A DNA stretch of 64,000 nt, from positions 496,001 through 560,000 of the forward strand of contig NZ_JBFRGU010000004.1 of NCBI RefSeq assembly GCF_052115485.1, in the 5' to 3' direction. This DNA comes from Microvirga sp052115485 (GTDB taxonomy: Bacteria > Pseudomonadota > Alphaproteobacteria > Rhizobiales > Beijerinckiaceae). Both the position numbers and the translations under genes were made by a program. The notes beneath the pieces were generated by a model. It did no database searches and was not told the origin of the DNA. It saw only the letters and a list, made by a program, of their open reading frames with translations. Below, piece by piece: positions 8,290 through 17,194 of the stretch; the first letter of the stretch is position 1, and every line of letters begins with the position of its first letter.

Positions 8290-9081
8290 TCAGCTCGCGC
8301 CCGGTCCCGGTGTCGCGCCGGGCGGGCACTTGCCCAAAATGATCATGCCGAGCACTTCATCCTGCGTGACGTCGTTCACGCTCGCCGAGCCGACGAGTTT
8401 GCCGTTCTTCATCACGCTGACGCGATCGGCCAAACCGAACACGTCGTGGATGTCGTGGCTGATGAGGAAGATGCCGATGCCTTCCTTCTTCAGTTGCAGC
8501 ACGAGATCGGCCACCTGTTGCGTCTCGGCGGGGCCGAGAGCCGCTGTCGGCTCGTCCATGATCAGCACGCGCGCGTTGAAATAGATCGCGCGCGCAATCG
8601 CCACCGATTGACGCTGACCGCCGGAAAGCGCCTTCACCGGCTCCTTGAAGCGGCGGAAATGCGGATTGAGACGCGCCATCACCTTGCGCGTTTCCGATTC
8701 CATCGTGGCATCGTCGAGAGTGCCGTAAGGCGTCAGCACCTCGCGGCCGAGAAAGATGTTGCCCGCCGCATCGATGTTATCGGCAAGCGCCAGCGTCTGA
8801 TAGATCGTCTCGATGCCATAGCGCTTGGCATCGCGCGGTGTGCCGATCTCCGCGCGCTCGCCATTCACATAGATCTCGCCGCTATCGGGCCGATAAGCGC
8901 CGGAGAGAATCTTGATCAGGGTCGACTTGCCCGCGCCGTTATGGCCGAGAAGTCCGACCACTTCGCCCGGACGCAGATCGACGGACACGTCATCGACCGC
9001 CTTGATGCCGCCGAAAGCAATGGAAATGTCGCGCATCTCCACGAGAGGCTTGGAATCGAGAGGCTTGGAAACTTGCTGCAT
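8290..9081 (-). CDS. Sugar ABC transporter ATP-binding protein
   Basis: A 263-residue ATPase with one nucleotide-binding domain, unlike the doubled XylG/RbsA type. Walker A is GHNGAGKST near residues 45-53, the signature motif is LSGGQRQ near 153, Walker B with its Glu is VLIMDEPT, and the H-loop His lies in LISHDIHD. Single-domain ATPases of this kind energise pentose or fructose uptake in rhizobia. It follows the permease by 12 bases and shares its operon with the XylF-like binding protein, so the substrate is probably D-xylose or a similar sugar. The C-terminal PPGATPGPGAS is a disordered tail. Confidence 0.94.
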   Translation of the reverse strand: MQQVSKPLDSKPLVEMRDISIAFGGIKAVDDVSVDLRPGEVVGLLGHNGAGKSTLIKILSGAYRPDSGEIYVNGERAEIGTPRDAKRYGIETIYQTLALADNIDAAGNIFLGREVLTPYGTLDDATMESETRKVMARLNPHFRRFKEPVKALSGGQRQSVAIARAIYFNARVLIMDEPTAALGPAETQQVADLVLQLKKEGIGIFLISHDIHDVFGLADRVSVMKNGKLVGSASVNDVTQDEVLGMIILGKCPPGATPGPGAS

Positions 9082-9093
9082 GGATGCCCCCCT

Positions 9094-10410
9094 TTACTTG
9101 AAACGACGGCGATAGAGCCCGTCCACCCACACCGCCAACACGAGCACCGCGCCGACGACGATGTTCTGCAAGGGCGTATCGACGCCAAGCAACACCATGC
9201 CCGATTGCAGCGACTGCATGACGAGCGCACCGAGCATGGCGCCCGCAATCGTGCCGACGCCACCCGCAAGGGACGTGCCACCGATGACGGCGGAGGCGAT
9301 CACGTAAAGCTCGTCGAGCGTGCCCGCCGCATTGGTGGCCGCGTTCAGGCGCGCGGTCGCAATGCAAGCGGAGATGCCGCAGAGCACACCCATGAGGCCG
9401 AACACTTTCATCAGCGCCCAGCGGGTGTTGATGCCCGACAATTCCGCAGCCTCTGGATTGCCACCGATGGCGAAGACGTAGCGGCCGAAGCGGCGACGCC
9501 GCGCGAGGAAGGTCATGAGAAGACCGACCACGATGGCGATCACGACAGGAAGCGCGATACCGTGCGGAACGAACAGGCCGCCCTCCGGCCATGCGATGCC
9601 GTTGGCCTCGGCCCAGCGGCGCGCGGTGCCGGCGGGAAGCGGATACGAATTCATGACGAACGCAGTGGCGAGCACGGCGACACAGGCAATGGCCCCAATC
9701 ACCGCGTCGGCCCAGACCGGCCGCACCGGAAAGCCGAAACGGATGCGGCGGCGGCGCGCGAGCCCTAAGCCCACCATGATGAGGCCGCAGGCCAGCATCG
9801 CGATGGCCCATGTGGCGACCGCACCGAGCGCGCCTTCCACGCCGCCACCCAACGCCTTGAAACGCGTGTCCATGGGCGCGATCGTTTGACCGGCGGTGAC
9901 CCACCAGGCCGCGCCGCGCCACACGAGCAAGCCACCCAGCGTCACGATGAAGGAGGGAATGGCGAGATAGGCGATGAGCCAGCCTTGAAAGAGCCCGATA
10001 GCTCCGCCGATAGCAACGGCGAGCAGAACGGCGATGGGGGCGGTGAGCCAATGCTCGAGGCCGAGGAAAGAGGGTAGCCACTGCACCTGCGCCACGCCGA
10101 TGATCATGCCGACGACGCCAAGAATCGCGCCGACCGACAGATCGATGTTGCGGGTGACGATGATGAGGACCATTCCCGTCGACATCACCGCGATGGAAGC
10201 CGTCTGCACCGACAGGTTCCACAAATTGCGCGGCGTGAGGAAGAAACCGCCGGAGAGAATGTCGAAGCCGATCCAGATGACGGCGAGTGCCGCCAGCATA
10301 CCGATCATGCGGACATCGATTTCAAGCTTCGAGAGAAACGATCCGGACGTGACGCTGGGCGGCGGGGCGGACGTGGCGACGGGTGGTGCGGCGACGGGTG
10401 GTGCGGTCAT
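9094..10410 (-). CDS. xylH: Sugar ABC transporter permease, XylH-like
   Basis: A 438-residue inner-membrane permease of the ribose/xylose branch. The family hallmarks are VLIIVTRNIDLSVGAILGVV near residues 96-115 and, at the C-terminal end, AVIGGTSLAGGVGTIAGAML followed by GVDTPLQNIVVG. About ten to twelve membrane helices are visible, and the length with its central hydrophilic insertion fits XylH rather than the shorter RbsC. The open frame extends upstream into a dyad repeat at 10435-10571, so I take the ATG at 10408-10410. The Pro/Ala-rich N terminus before the first helix is variable in this family. Confidence 0.93.
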   Translation of the reverse strand: MTAPPVAAPPVATSAPPPSVTSGSFLSKLEIDVRMIGMLAALAVIWIGFDILSGGFFLTPRNLWNLSVQTASIAVMSTGMVLIIVTRNIDLSVGAILGVVGMIIGVAQVQWLPSFLGLEHWLTAPIAVLLAVAIGGAIGLFQGWLIAYLAIPSFIVTLGGLLVWRGAAWWVTAGQTIAPMDTRFKALGGGVEGALGAVATWAIAMLACGLIMVGLGLARRRRIRFGFPVRPVWADAVIGAIACVAVLATAFVMNSYPLPAGTARRWAEANGIAWPEGGLFVPHGIALPVVIAIVVGLLMTFLARRRRFGRYVFAIGGNPEAAELSGINTRWALMKVFGLMGVLCGISACIATARLNAATNAAGTLDELYVIASAVIGGTSLAGGVGTIAGAMLGALVMQSLQSGMVLLGVDTPLQNIVVGAVLVLAVWVDGLYRRRFK

Positions 10411-10434
10411 AATAAAAACTACAGTCGTTAAAGC

Positions 10435-10571
10435 CGTCATTCCGGGGCCGCGGAAGCGGAACCCGGAACCCATAACCGTTGCGGGAGGGGCCCTCCCGCA
10501 ACGGTCCAACGAGCTTTTCAGCCAATGCGTTTATGGGTTCCGGGCTCTCGCTTCGCTCGCCCCGGAATGAC
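10435..10571. repeat. GTCATTCCGGGGC-type inverted repeat, copy 1
   Basis: An inverted repeat with outer arms GTCATTCCGGGGC and GCCCCGGAATGAC and inner arms GGAACCCGGAACCCATAA and TTATGGGTTCCGGG. A perfect inner hairpin, GTTGCGGGAGGGGCCCTCCC followed by GCAAC, lies between them. It sits between the binding-protein and permease genes, where a stable stem could protect the binding-protein part of the message. A close relative is at 56717-56860. Confidence 0.9.
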
Positions 10572-10581
10572 AGAGGTTGAC

Positions 10582-11628
10582 TTAATCGCAGACCTTCGCG
10601 CTGCCCTTCTTCACACCCTGGCAGACCACGTCCTTCGAGACCCAGCCGGCATCGATGACCAAGGCAAGGTTATCCTTCGTGATCGCGACAGGGGTGAGGA
10701 ACTTGGCGGTCATGTTCTGCTTCTTCGCACCCTGGTTCCAGCTCTGCGCGCCGGAGATTTCGGCGAGCTTCTTGCCGCCAGCGAGAGCCACGGCGATTTC
10801 AGCGGCGTTGCGGCCGAGTTCGCGCGCGTCCTTGAAGACGGTGACGCTCTGGGTGCCGAGGGCGACGCGGTTCAGAGCCGCCTTGTCGGCATCCTGGCCG
10901 GAGACCGGAACGGAACCGGCAAGGCCTTGAGCCGCAAGCGCCGCAATCGCACCGCCGGCTGTGCCGTCATTGGCGGCGACGACCGCATCGACCTTGTTGT
11001 TGTTCTTGGTTAGGAACTGCTCCATGTTCCGCTGCGCATTGGCGGGGAGCCAGCCATCCGTATAGGCCTCACCGGCGTTCTTGATCTTGCCCGAATCGAT
11101 GGAGGGCTTGAGCACTTCCATGGCGCCCGCGAAGAGGAAGTTGGCGTTCGGATCGGAGCCCGAGCCCTTGATGAAGACATAGCTGCCTTCGGGCTTGGCC
11201 TTCAGCACTTCACGCGCCTGCAGACGACCCACCTCGACATTGTCGAAGGTAAGGTAGAACACCTGCGGAATTTCGATGAGACGATCATAGCCGACCACCG
11301 GAATACCCTCGGCCACAGCCTTCTCGACAGCCGGACGGACCGCATCGGAATCCTGCGCCAGAATGATCAGCGCCTTGGCGCCGCGCGCGATCAGGCTTTC
11401 GATATCGGTGAGCTGCTTGGCGGGCGAGGATTGCGCATCCGCCGAAACGTAGGTGCCGCCGGCCTTTTCGACCGCGGCCTTGATGGCGGCTTCGTCCGTC
11501 TTCCAGCGCTCTTCCTGGAAATTCGACCAGCTGACGCCGACGACAGGGCCCTTGCCCTGCGCAAGAGCCGCCGTCGCCGAAAGGGCGAGAGCGGCGAGGC
11601 TGATCATCGCATGCTTCTTGAACGACAT
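10582..11628 (-). CDS. xylF: D-xylose ABC transporter substrate-binding protein
   Basis: A 348-residue periplasmic binding protein. The signal peptide covers residues 1-23 (MSFKKHAMISLAALALSATA then ALA, cleaved before QGKG). The mature part follows the XylF pattern: VSWSNFQEERWKTDEAAIK at the start, SPAKQLTDIESLIARGAKAL, VVGYDRLIE, YLTFDNVEVGRLQA, TDGWLPANAQRNMEQFLTKN, and VVAANDGTAGGAIAALAAQG with SGQDADKAAL. This matches XylF of enterobacteria well enough to favour xylose over ribose or galactose. It is the first gene of the operon and divergent from the ROK regulator; a repeat separates it from the permease. Confidence 0.94.
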   Translation of the reverse strand: MSFKKHAMISLAALALSATAALAQGKGPVVGVSWSNFQEERWKTDEAAIKAAVEKAGGTYVSADAQSSPAKQLTDIESLIARGAKALIILAQDSDAVRPAVEKAVAEGIPVVGYDRLIEIPQVFYLTFDNVEVGRLQAREVLKAKPEGSYVFIKGSGSDPNANFLFAGAMEVLKPSIDSGKIKNAGEAYTDGWLPANAQRNMEQFLTKNNNKVDAVVAANDGTAGGAIAALAAQGLAGSVPVSGQDADKAALNRVALGTQSVTVFKDARELGRNAAEIAVALAGGKKLAEISGAQSWNQGAKKQNMTAKFLTPVAITKDNLALVIDAGWVSKDVVCQGVKKGSAKVCD

Positions 11629-11832
11629 GGGGTTTCCTCCTCGGGCAGGCGCGTTCCCTAGCGTTGCCCTTTGGTTGTATATGGCCGGGAAACCGCCGTG
11701 GGCACGGGCGGTCCCTCGTCAAAAGTTTTTTCGACCACAGAATTAATTATCCGGGAACAGGATGCTTTCAAGCGGCAAACATCTAGGCATTTGGTCGAAT
11801 AACCCGATCTTCCGACTTGTTTTCTTCGTTCA
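11629..11832. promoter_or_regulatory. Divergent xylF / ROK control region with inverted repeats
   Basis: This 204-base gap holds the promoters of the sugar operon and the regulator. It is AT-rich compared with the rest. A perfect 8-bp inverted pair, TTCGACCA at 11730-11737 and TGGTCGAA at 11792-11799, lies 54 bases apart. A second dyad, GTTCA-A-TGAAC at 11828-11838, covers the ATG of the ROK gene. Both are candidate operators for the ROK protein; this is inference from position and symmetry. Confidence 0.5.
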
Positions 11833-13059
11833 ATGAACAAAAAAGAAGGCATGTCGTTGTCGTCCCTGACTCCTCGTGAGACCGCGCGCCGCCGCCTGCT
11901 CGATGCTTTGCGTCGGGAAGGGCCGATGGCGCGCGTCGAGATCGGCCACCAGCTCAGCATGAGCCCCGCAAGCGTCTCGGAACTGACGGCAAACCTTATG
12001 GAAGAGGGTGTTCTTCTGGCCGACGACGCGGGCGACGCCTCGCCAGGGTTGTTCCGTGGACGGCCGAAGGTACGGCTCTTCTTCTCCGAAACACTGGGCA
12101 GCGTCATCGGCGTCTGGATGGGCTTCAATCGTATTGAGCTGCGGCTTGTCGACAGCGCAGGTCGAAACCGCGCGAGCCGCCATGTGGAGCGTCCCCTGCG
12201 CAATCTCGGCGCCGAGGAGGTGATGGACATGCTGGCGGAGGTCATCACCGCCTTCGCACGGGAGACCGGCGCACCCGATGTGAAGGCCATCGGCCTTGCC
12301 TGTCAGGGCTATGTGGACACCAAGGACGGCGTGGTCGCCTGGAGCCCGGTTCTCGGCATCCGCGATGTGCCGCTGGCTGCGGGGCTCGGTACCAGGCTCG
12401 GCCTGCCGGTTCTGATGGAGAACGACGCCAGCGCCATGGCCTTCGCCATCGCCCAGCGCGATCCCTCTTTGCGAGCCGGGCGTACGGCCTGCCTGATGAT
12501 CGGCGACGGCGTCGGCCTCGGTTTCCTCATCCAGGGCGAACTCTATCGCGGCGCGCGCTTCGGCGGCAGCGAGTTCGGCCATGTGCGTCTGCGCCGGAGC
12601 GGTCCGCAATGCCGCTGCGGCGGGCGCGGCTGCATCGAGGCATTCCTGGCCGATTACGCTCTGCACCGGGACGCGCAGCTCATCGACCACCGCCCGGCTC
12701 CGAGCATCCTCCTCCCCGGCGAGGCGGCCATGAGCGCCATTGTCGATCAGGCCCGCGCGGGCGATCCGGCCCTTCTCAACCTTTTCCGGGAAGCGGGCGA
12801 GGTCTTGGGCGATGCAGTCGGCATCCTGATTCAGACGCTCGAACCGGACCACGTGGTGATCTGCGGCCCGGGCACCCGCGCCATGGATCTCCTGCGCCCC
12901 TCCTTCGAGGCGGCGCTGGAAACCCAGACGATCCCCGAACTGCGTGCCATGTCCACGATCCACGTGGTCGAATCATCCATGGATCTGCTCACCGAAGGCG
13001 TGGTGATGCAGGCGCTCAGGGAGCTCGATCTGGAACTGGCGCGGCTGAAAGCGGCTTAG
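11833..13059 (+). CDS. ROK-family transcriptional regulator of the sugar operon
   Basis: A 408-residue repressor with an N-terminal winged helix-turn-helix (about residues 15-75, with GPMARVEIGHQLSMSPASVS as the recognition region) fused to a sugar-kinase-like ROK domain. The ROK part shows the ATP-site style DGVVAWSPVLG, NDASAMAFA, and the zinc motif CRCGGRGCIEAFLADYAL near residues 257-274. Such proteins (XylR, NagC, Mlc) bind DNA until the sugar or its phosphate is present. The divergent position next to a XylF-type operon argues for a xylose repressor. Its stop codon is the first TAG of a dyad repeat. Confidence 0.92.
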   Translation: MNKKEGMSLSSLTPRETARRRLLDALRREGPMARVEIGHQLSMSPASVSELTANLMEEGVLLADDAGDASPGLFRGRPKVRLFFSETLGSVIGVWMGFNRIELRLVDSAGRNRASRHVERPLRNLGAEEVMDMLAEVITAFARETGAPDVKAIGLACQGYVDTKDGVVAWSPVLGIRDVPLAAGLGTRLGLPVLMENDASAMAFAIAQRDPSLRAGRTACLMIGDGVGLGFLIQGELYRGARFGGSEFGHVRLRRSGPQCRCGGRGCIEAFLADYALHRDAQLIDHRPAPSILLPGEAAMSAIVDQARAGDPALLNLFREAGEVLGDAVGILIQTLEPDHVVICGPGTRAMDLLRPSFEAALETQTIPELRAMSTIHVVESSMDLLTEGVVMQALRELDLELARLKAA

Positions 13060-13160
13060 AGTTTGATCGCGTCTCTTTGAAACACGATCAAACTCACGAT
13101 TCCTTATTGCCGCATGATCGGGCGAACAACCGGTTTCCACTTGTTCCGATCATGCTCTAG
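13057..13160. repeat. Dispersed two-part dyad repeat, copy 2
   Basis: A full copy in the orientation opposite to copy 1: the hairpin TAGAGTTTGATC..GATCAAACTC comes first, then ATTCCTTATTGCCGCATGATC and the arm ending TGATCATGCTCTAG-like. The left end supplies the TAG of the ROK gene, and the right end, read on the minus strand, supplies the TAG of the SnoaL-like gene. It fills the whole convergent gap. Confidence 0.92.
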
Positions 13161-13576
13161 CGGCCAGCCGGAGCAGGGATCTCCGCTCCGATCTGCCGGA
13201 AAAGGCTTATCGTATCGAGCAGCGCCCAATGCTCGGCGATCTTCTCTCCCTCGAGGCGAAACCAGCGCGCAACCCGAACGTCGATGGAGGCGTCCGTCGG
13301 AGCATTGCCCCGGAATGGTCCCGTATGCTTTCCCTGAAGGCGCGCCCTCAACATGACCCTGTCGCCGTCGGCGACCAAATCTTCGATGAGATGGCGGCAG
13401 TTCGGAAAGGCCTCCCTCACCTGGCCGATTTGGGCCTTCAGGCTTTCAATCCCGCCGCTGTAGGCATGATCCGTATAAGACGCCGTGACAAGCGCGTCGA
13501 CGTCGTCGATCCGCGCCTCGTCCCAGGCGACGGTCATGAAATGGCGAATGAGCCTTTCGGCATTTTGGTTGGACAT
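13157..13576 (-). CDS. SnoaL-like / NTF2-fold ester cyclase family protein
   Basis: A 139-residue protein of the SnoaL-like branch of the NTF2 fold, a small cone-shaped barrel used by polyketide cyclases, isomerases and many proteins of unknown substrate. Diagnostic stretches are the N-terminal helix NAERLIRHFMTVAWDEARID, the middle FPNCRHLIEDLVADGDRVML, GKHTGPFRGNAPT and KIAEHWALLDTISLFRQIG. No signal peptide is present, so it is cytoplasmic. It is divergent from a MarR regulator across a perfect dyad operator and is therefore the likely regulated target. The reaction is unknown. Confidence 0.85.
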   Translation of the reverse strand: MSNQNAERLIRHFMTVAWDEARIDDVDALVTASYTDHAYSGGIESLKAQIGQVREAFPNCRHLIEDLVADGDRVMLRARLQGKHTGPFRGNAPTDASIDVRVARWFRLEGEKIAEHWALLDTISLFRQIGAEIPAPAGR

Positions 13577-13605
13577 CGGTCTCTCTGAAAGTTAAATCAT
13601 CGGCT

Positions 13606-13650
13606 AGTCAGGTGACTGACAATATAGTCAGTTGCCTGACTATATTGTCA
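13606..13650. promoter_or_regulatory. MarR operator: perfect 15-bp inverted repeat
   Basis: Arms TGACAATATAGTCAG (13617-13631) and CTGACTATATTGTCA (13636-13650) are exact reverse complements around TTGC. A smaller dyad AGTCA-GG-TGACT at 13606-13617 abuts it. The site lies between two divergent genes, one of them a MarR protein, and 15 bases before that protein's ATG, so autoregulation plus control of the SnoaL-like gene is expected. Confidence 0.8.
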
Positions 13651-13664
13651 AGAGAGTTGTCCCC

Positions 13665-14126
13665 ATGCCCTCCTCTCACAACAAAGCTGTCGATCACGGC
13701 CTGCGCCAGACGAATACGGGGCGCCTTCTTCTGAGGGCCATGCGCGCGTTCAATGAGCGCTCGATGGCGGCGGTCCAGGAATCGGGGCATCCGGCGCTCA
13801 GCTTCGCCCATGCATCCATTCTGCCGCATATCGACGCCGATGGAACGCGGCTGACCGAGATCGCCGAGCGCGCCGGAATGCGCAAACAATCCGCCTCCCA
13901 GCTCATAGGCGAGTTGGAGAAGGCCGGCTATGTCGCCCGTACCCAAGACCTCAGCGACAAGCGAGCGACCCTCATCAGTTTCACGCCTCAAGGGCAGAAT
14001 TTTCTCCGGGACGCCGCCACCGTAAAGGCCCGAATCGAAGAAGAGCTCAAGCGAGAGCTTGGAGCCGGGCCATATGAAACCTTGCGTACTATACTGGTTC
14101 GCTTTCCGGGCGTTAGTGGCGGCTAG
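13665..14126 (+). CDS. MarR-family transcriptional regulator
   Basis: A 153-residue winged-helix repressor of the MarR family. The DNA-binding core is RLTEIAERAGMRKQSASQLI at about residues 65-84, followed by the wing TQDLSDKRATLISFTPQG with the Asp-x-Arg pair typical of the family. Helices at both ends form the dimer interface. An in-frame TTG at 13632 would add 11 residues, but it lies in the spacer of the palindromic operator, so the ATG at 13665 is the sensible start. Members usually respond to phenolic or oxidising ligands; the ligand here is unknown. polA starts 83 bases downstream. Confidence 0.93.
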   Translation: MPSSHNKAVDHGLRQTNTGRLLLRAMRAFNERSMAAVQESGHPALSFAHASILPHIDADGTRLTEIAERAGMRKQSASQLIGELEKAGYVARTQDLSDKRATLISFTPQGQNFLRDAATVKARIEEELKRELGAGPYETLRTILVRFPGVSGG

Positions 14127-14209
14127 ACGGCAATCGCCATCGCAACGCCATAGCCAGAGCGTGCTGAAATCACTATCTGTTGGCTGTCAATTCCGCACCA
14201 TCGAGACCC

Positions 14210-17194
14210 ATGGCTTCTTCCCGTCCTGTTTCCGCTGGCGACCACGTCTTTCTCGTCGACGGTTCGTCCTTCATCTTCCGAGCCTACTTCCAGTCCATGA
14301 ACCAGGACTCGAAATACAACAGCCGGACCTCGGACGGCATGCCGACGGGGGCCGTGCGCCTGTTCGTGACGAAGCTCCTGCAATTCATGCGGGACGGCGC
14401 AGCGGGCTTCAAGCCGACCCATCTCGCCATCGTGCTCGACAAGTCCGAAGGCTCGTTCCGCAAGGAACTCTACGAGGATTACAAGGGCCACCGCCCCGAT
14501 CCGCCGGACGACCTGCGCGTTCAGATGCCCCTGATGCGCGAAGCGATTCGCGCCTTCGGCCTGGAGCCTATCGAGCAGGCCCGCTACGAGGCGGACGACC
14601 TCATCGCCACCTATACGCAGGAGGCCAAGGCGCGTGGCGCGAAGGTGCTCATCGTCTCCTCCGACAAGGATCTGATGCAGCTCGTCGGCCCGCTGGTCGA
14701 TTTCTACGATTTCGAATCGGGCGCCAAGGGCAAGCCCGGCTACCGGCCCGAGCGCAATCTGGACGAGGCCGCCGTTACCGAGAAATGGGAGGGCATTCCG
14801 CCCGAAAAAATCGGCGATGTGCTGGCCCTCATGGGCGACACCTCGGACAATGTGCCGGGCGTTCCCGGCATCGGCCTGAAAACCGCCGCGCAGCTCATCA
14901 AGGAGTTCGGCGATCTCGAAACGCTTCTCGCGCGTGTCGATGAGATCAAGCAGCCCAAGCGCCGCGAAACGCTTCTTGCCAACATCGACAATGCGCGCCT
15001 TTCCAAGAAGCTCGTGACGCTCGATTGCGAAGCGCCGCTCCCGGTCTCGCTTGACGAACTCGGCTTGCCGGAACTTGAAGCACGCAAGCTTCTGGCCTTC
15101 ACGAAGGCGATGGAATTCAACGCGCTGACGCGCCGCGTCGCGGAACTCTATGAGGCCGATCCGGCGGTGATCGAGCCCGATTCGCGCCTCATGCCGGGCG
15201 GCGAGGCGATTACCTGGGACGGACGCCCGCAAATGTCGACCGGCGAAGGAACACCCGACGCCGCGGCCGCGCCGGTCGCGAATGCGGACGGGGCCTTCTT
15301 GCCCGCCGATCTCGCCGCGCGCTGGGCCATGCAAGGATCCTCGCAGGCCTTCGACCGCAGCGCCTACGAGACGATCACCGATGTCCAGCTTTTGCTGGAA
15401 TGGGTGCGCCAGGCGCGCGAACAGGGCTATGTCGCCATCGACACGGAAACGAGCGCGCTCGATCCCAACCTTGCGGATCTCGTCGGCTTCTCCCTGGCGC
15501 TTGCGCCGAACAAGGCGTGCTACATCCCCCTCAAACATCGCGGCGGTACCGATCTCTTCGGCGGCGGCGTGGTGCCGGGGCAGATGCCGATGACGAATGC
15601 GCTCGATGCAATCAAGCCTCTGCTCGAAGATCCGTCCGTCCTCAAGATCGGGCAGAACCTCAAATACGATTGGGTCGTCCTGAAACGCCACGGCATCGAG
15701 GTGCGCCCATTCGACGACACCATGCTGATTTCCTACGTGCTCGATGCGGGCAAGGGCTCGCACGGCATGGACGAACTCTCGCGCCGTCATCTCGGCCATT
15801 CGCCGATTCCATTCTCGGAAGTGGCGGGTACCGGCAAGAGCCAAGTGTCGTTCGATCAGGTCGACATCGAAAGGGCGACCATCTACGCGGCGGAGGACGC
15901 CGATGTCACCTTGCGCCTTTGGCAGGTCTTGAAGCCGCGCCTCGCTGCCGAGCGTCGCACCAGCGTCTACGAGACGCTGGAGCGTCCGATGGTCGACACG
16001 CTGGCGCGCATGGAGATGCGCGGCATTCTGGTGGACCGGCAGATCCTCAGTCGCCTCTCCGGCGATTTCGCGCAATCGCTCGCGCGGCTGGAGGCCGAGA
16101 TTCACGAGATCGCCGGCGAGAAATTCACCGTCAGCTCGCCTAAGCAGATCGGCGACATCCTCTTCGGCAGAATGGGCCTTCCAGGCGCGAAGAAGACGCC
16201 ATCCGGCCAATGGGCGACACCCGCGACGCTTCTCGACGAGCTCGCGCAGGCGGGGCACGTTCTGCCCGAGCGGATCCTGGAATGGCGGCAGCTCGCCAAG
16301 CTGAAATCGACCTATACCGACACGCTGCAGGATCACATGAATCCGGGAACGGGGCGCGTTCATACCTCGTTCGCTCTTGCAGCAACGACGACGGGTCGCC
16401 TGTCTTCCTCCGAGCCCAACCTGCAGAATATTCCGATCCGCACGGAAGCCGGTCGCAAGATCCGCACGGCTTTCATCGCACAGCCAGGCTCCAAGATCAT
16501 CTCGGCGGATTACAGCCAGATCGAATTACGGATTCTCGCGCACATCGCCGACATCCCGCAACTGCAGGAGGCGTTCGCCAGGGGGCAGGACATTCACGCG
16601 GCCACGGCGTCGGCCATGTTCGGTGTGCCGCTCGACCAGATGACGCCGGATCTGCGCCGTCAGGCCAAGACCATCAATTTCGGCATCATCTACGGCATCT
16701 CCGCCTTCGGCCTCGCGCAGCGCCTCGGCATTCCGAACGCCGATGCGGCGGCCTTCATCAAGCAATATTTCGAACGCTTCCCCGGCATCCGGGATTACAT
16801 GGACAACATCCGCAAGACCTGCCGCGAGCATGGCTATGTGACGACGCTCTTCGGCCGCGTCTGCCATTATCCGCAGATCAAGTCGGGCAATCCGTCCGAG
16901 CGCGCGGCGGTGGAGCGACAGGCCATCAACGCGCCGATCCAGGGCAGCGCCGCCGACATCATCCGCCGCGCCATGGTGCGGATGGAGGATGCGCTGCGCG
17001 CCGAACGCCTTTCGGCCCGCATGCTGCTGCAAGTGCATGATGAACTGGTGTTCGAAGTCCCCGACGAGGAAGTGGAAGCGAGCTTGCCGGTGATTTCACG
17101 CGTGATGACACAAGCCGCCTATCCCGCTGTCCATCTGAAAGTACCGCTCTCCGTCGAATCCCGCGCGGCGCAGAACTGGGACGAGGCGCATTAG
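14210..17194 (+). CDS. polA: DNA polymerase I
   Basis: A 994-residue DNA polymerase I that fills gaps and removes RNA primers. The 5' nuclease occupies about residues 10-290 (FLVDGSSFIFRAYF; VSSDKDLMQLV; MGDTSDNVPGVPGIG). The 3'-5' proofreading domain is intact: Asp411 and Glu413 in AIDTETSALDP. The polymerase domain shows motif A with Asp767 in SADYSQIELRILAH, the O-helix RRQAKTINFGIIYGIS, and motif C with Asp944 in LQVHDELVFEVP. I start at the ATG at 14210; an upstream TTG in frame at 14180 has no support. It is a single gene. The TAG stop is the first part of a truncated dyad repeat. Confidence 0.97.
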   Translation: MASSRPVSAGDHVFLVDGSSFIFRAYFQSMNQDSKYNSRTSDGMPTGAVRLFVTKLLQFMRDGAAGFKPTHLAIVLDKSEGSFRKELYEDYKGHRPDPPDDLRVQMPLMREAIRAFGLEPIEQARYEADDLIATYTQEAKARGAKVLIVSSDKDLMQLVGPLVDFYDFESGAKGKPGYRPERNLDEAAVTEKWEGIPPEKIGDVLALMGDTSDNVPGVPGIGLKTAAQLIKEFGDLETLLARVDEIKQPKRRETLLANIDNARLSKKLVTLDCEAPLPVSLDELGLPELEARKLLAFTKAMEFNALTRRVAELYEADPAVIEPDSRLMPGGEAITWDGRPQMSTGEGTPDAAAAPVANADGAFLPADLAARWAMQGSSQAFDRSAYETITDVQLLLEWVRQAREQGYVAIDTETSALDPNLADLVGFSLALAPNKACYIPLKHRGGTDLFGGGVVPGQMPMTNALDAIKPLLEDPSVLKIGQNLKYDWVVLKRHGIEVRPFDDTMLISYVLDAGKGSHGMDELSRRHLGHSPIPFSEVAGTGKSQVSFDQVDIERATIYAAEDADVTLRLWQVLKPRLAAERRTSVYETLERPMVDTLARMEMRGILVDRQILSRLSGDFAQSLARLEAEIHEIAGEKFTVSSPKQIGDILFGRMGLPGAKKTPSGQWATPATLLDELAQAGHVLPERILEWRQLAKLKSTYTDTLQDHMNPGTGRVHTSFALAATTTGRLSSSEPNLQNIPIRTEAGRKIRTAFIAQPGSKIISADYSQIELRILAHIADIPQLQEAFARGQDIHAATASAMFGVPLDQMTPDLRRQAKTINFGIIYGISAFGLAQRLGIPNADAAAFIKQYFERFPGIRDYMDNIRKTCREHGYVTTLFGRVCHYPQIKSGNPSERAAVERQAINAPIQGSAADIIRRAMVRMEDALRAERLSARMLLQVHDELVFEVPDEEVEASLPVISRVMTQAAYPAVHLKVPLSVESRAAQNWDEAH

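Noticed and set aside
8086..9768. 560-codon plus-strand open frame across the xylose ATPase and permease
   Set aside because: It crosses a dyad repeat and two well-supported minus-strand genes, and has no domain signature.
14180..14209. Ten-codon TTG-start extension of polA
   Set aside because: The ATG at 14210 gives the usual N terminus, and the extension has no ribosome binding site.
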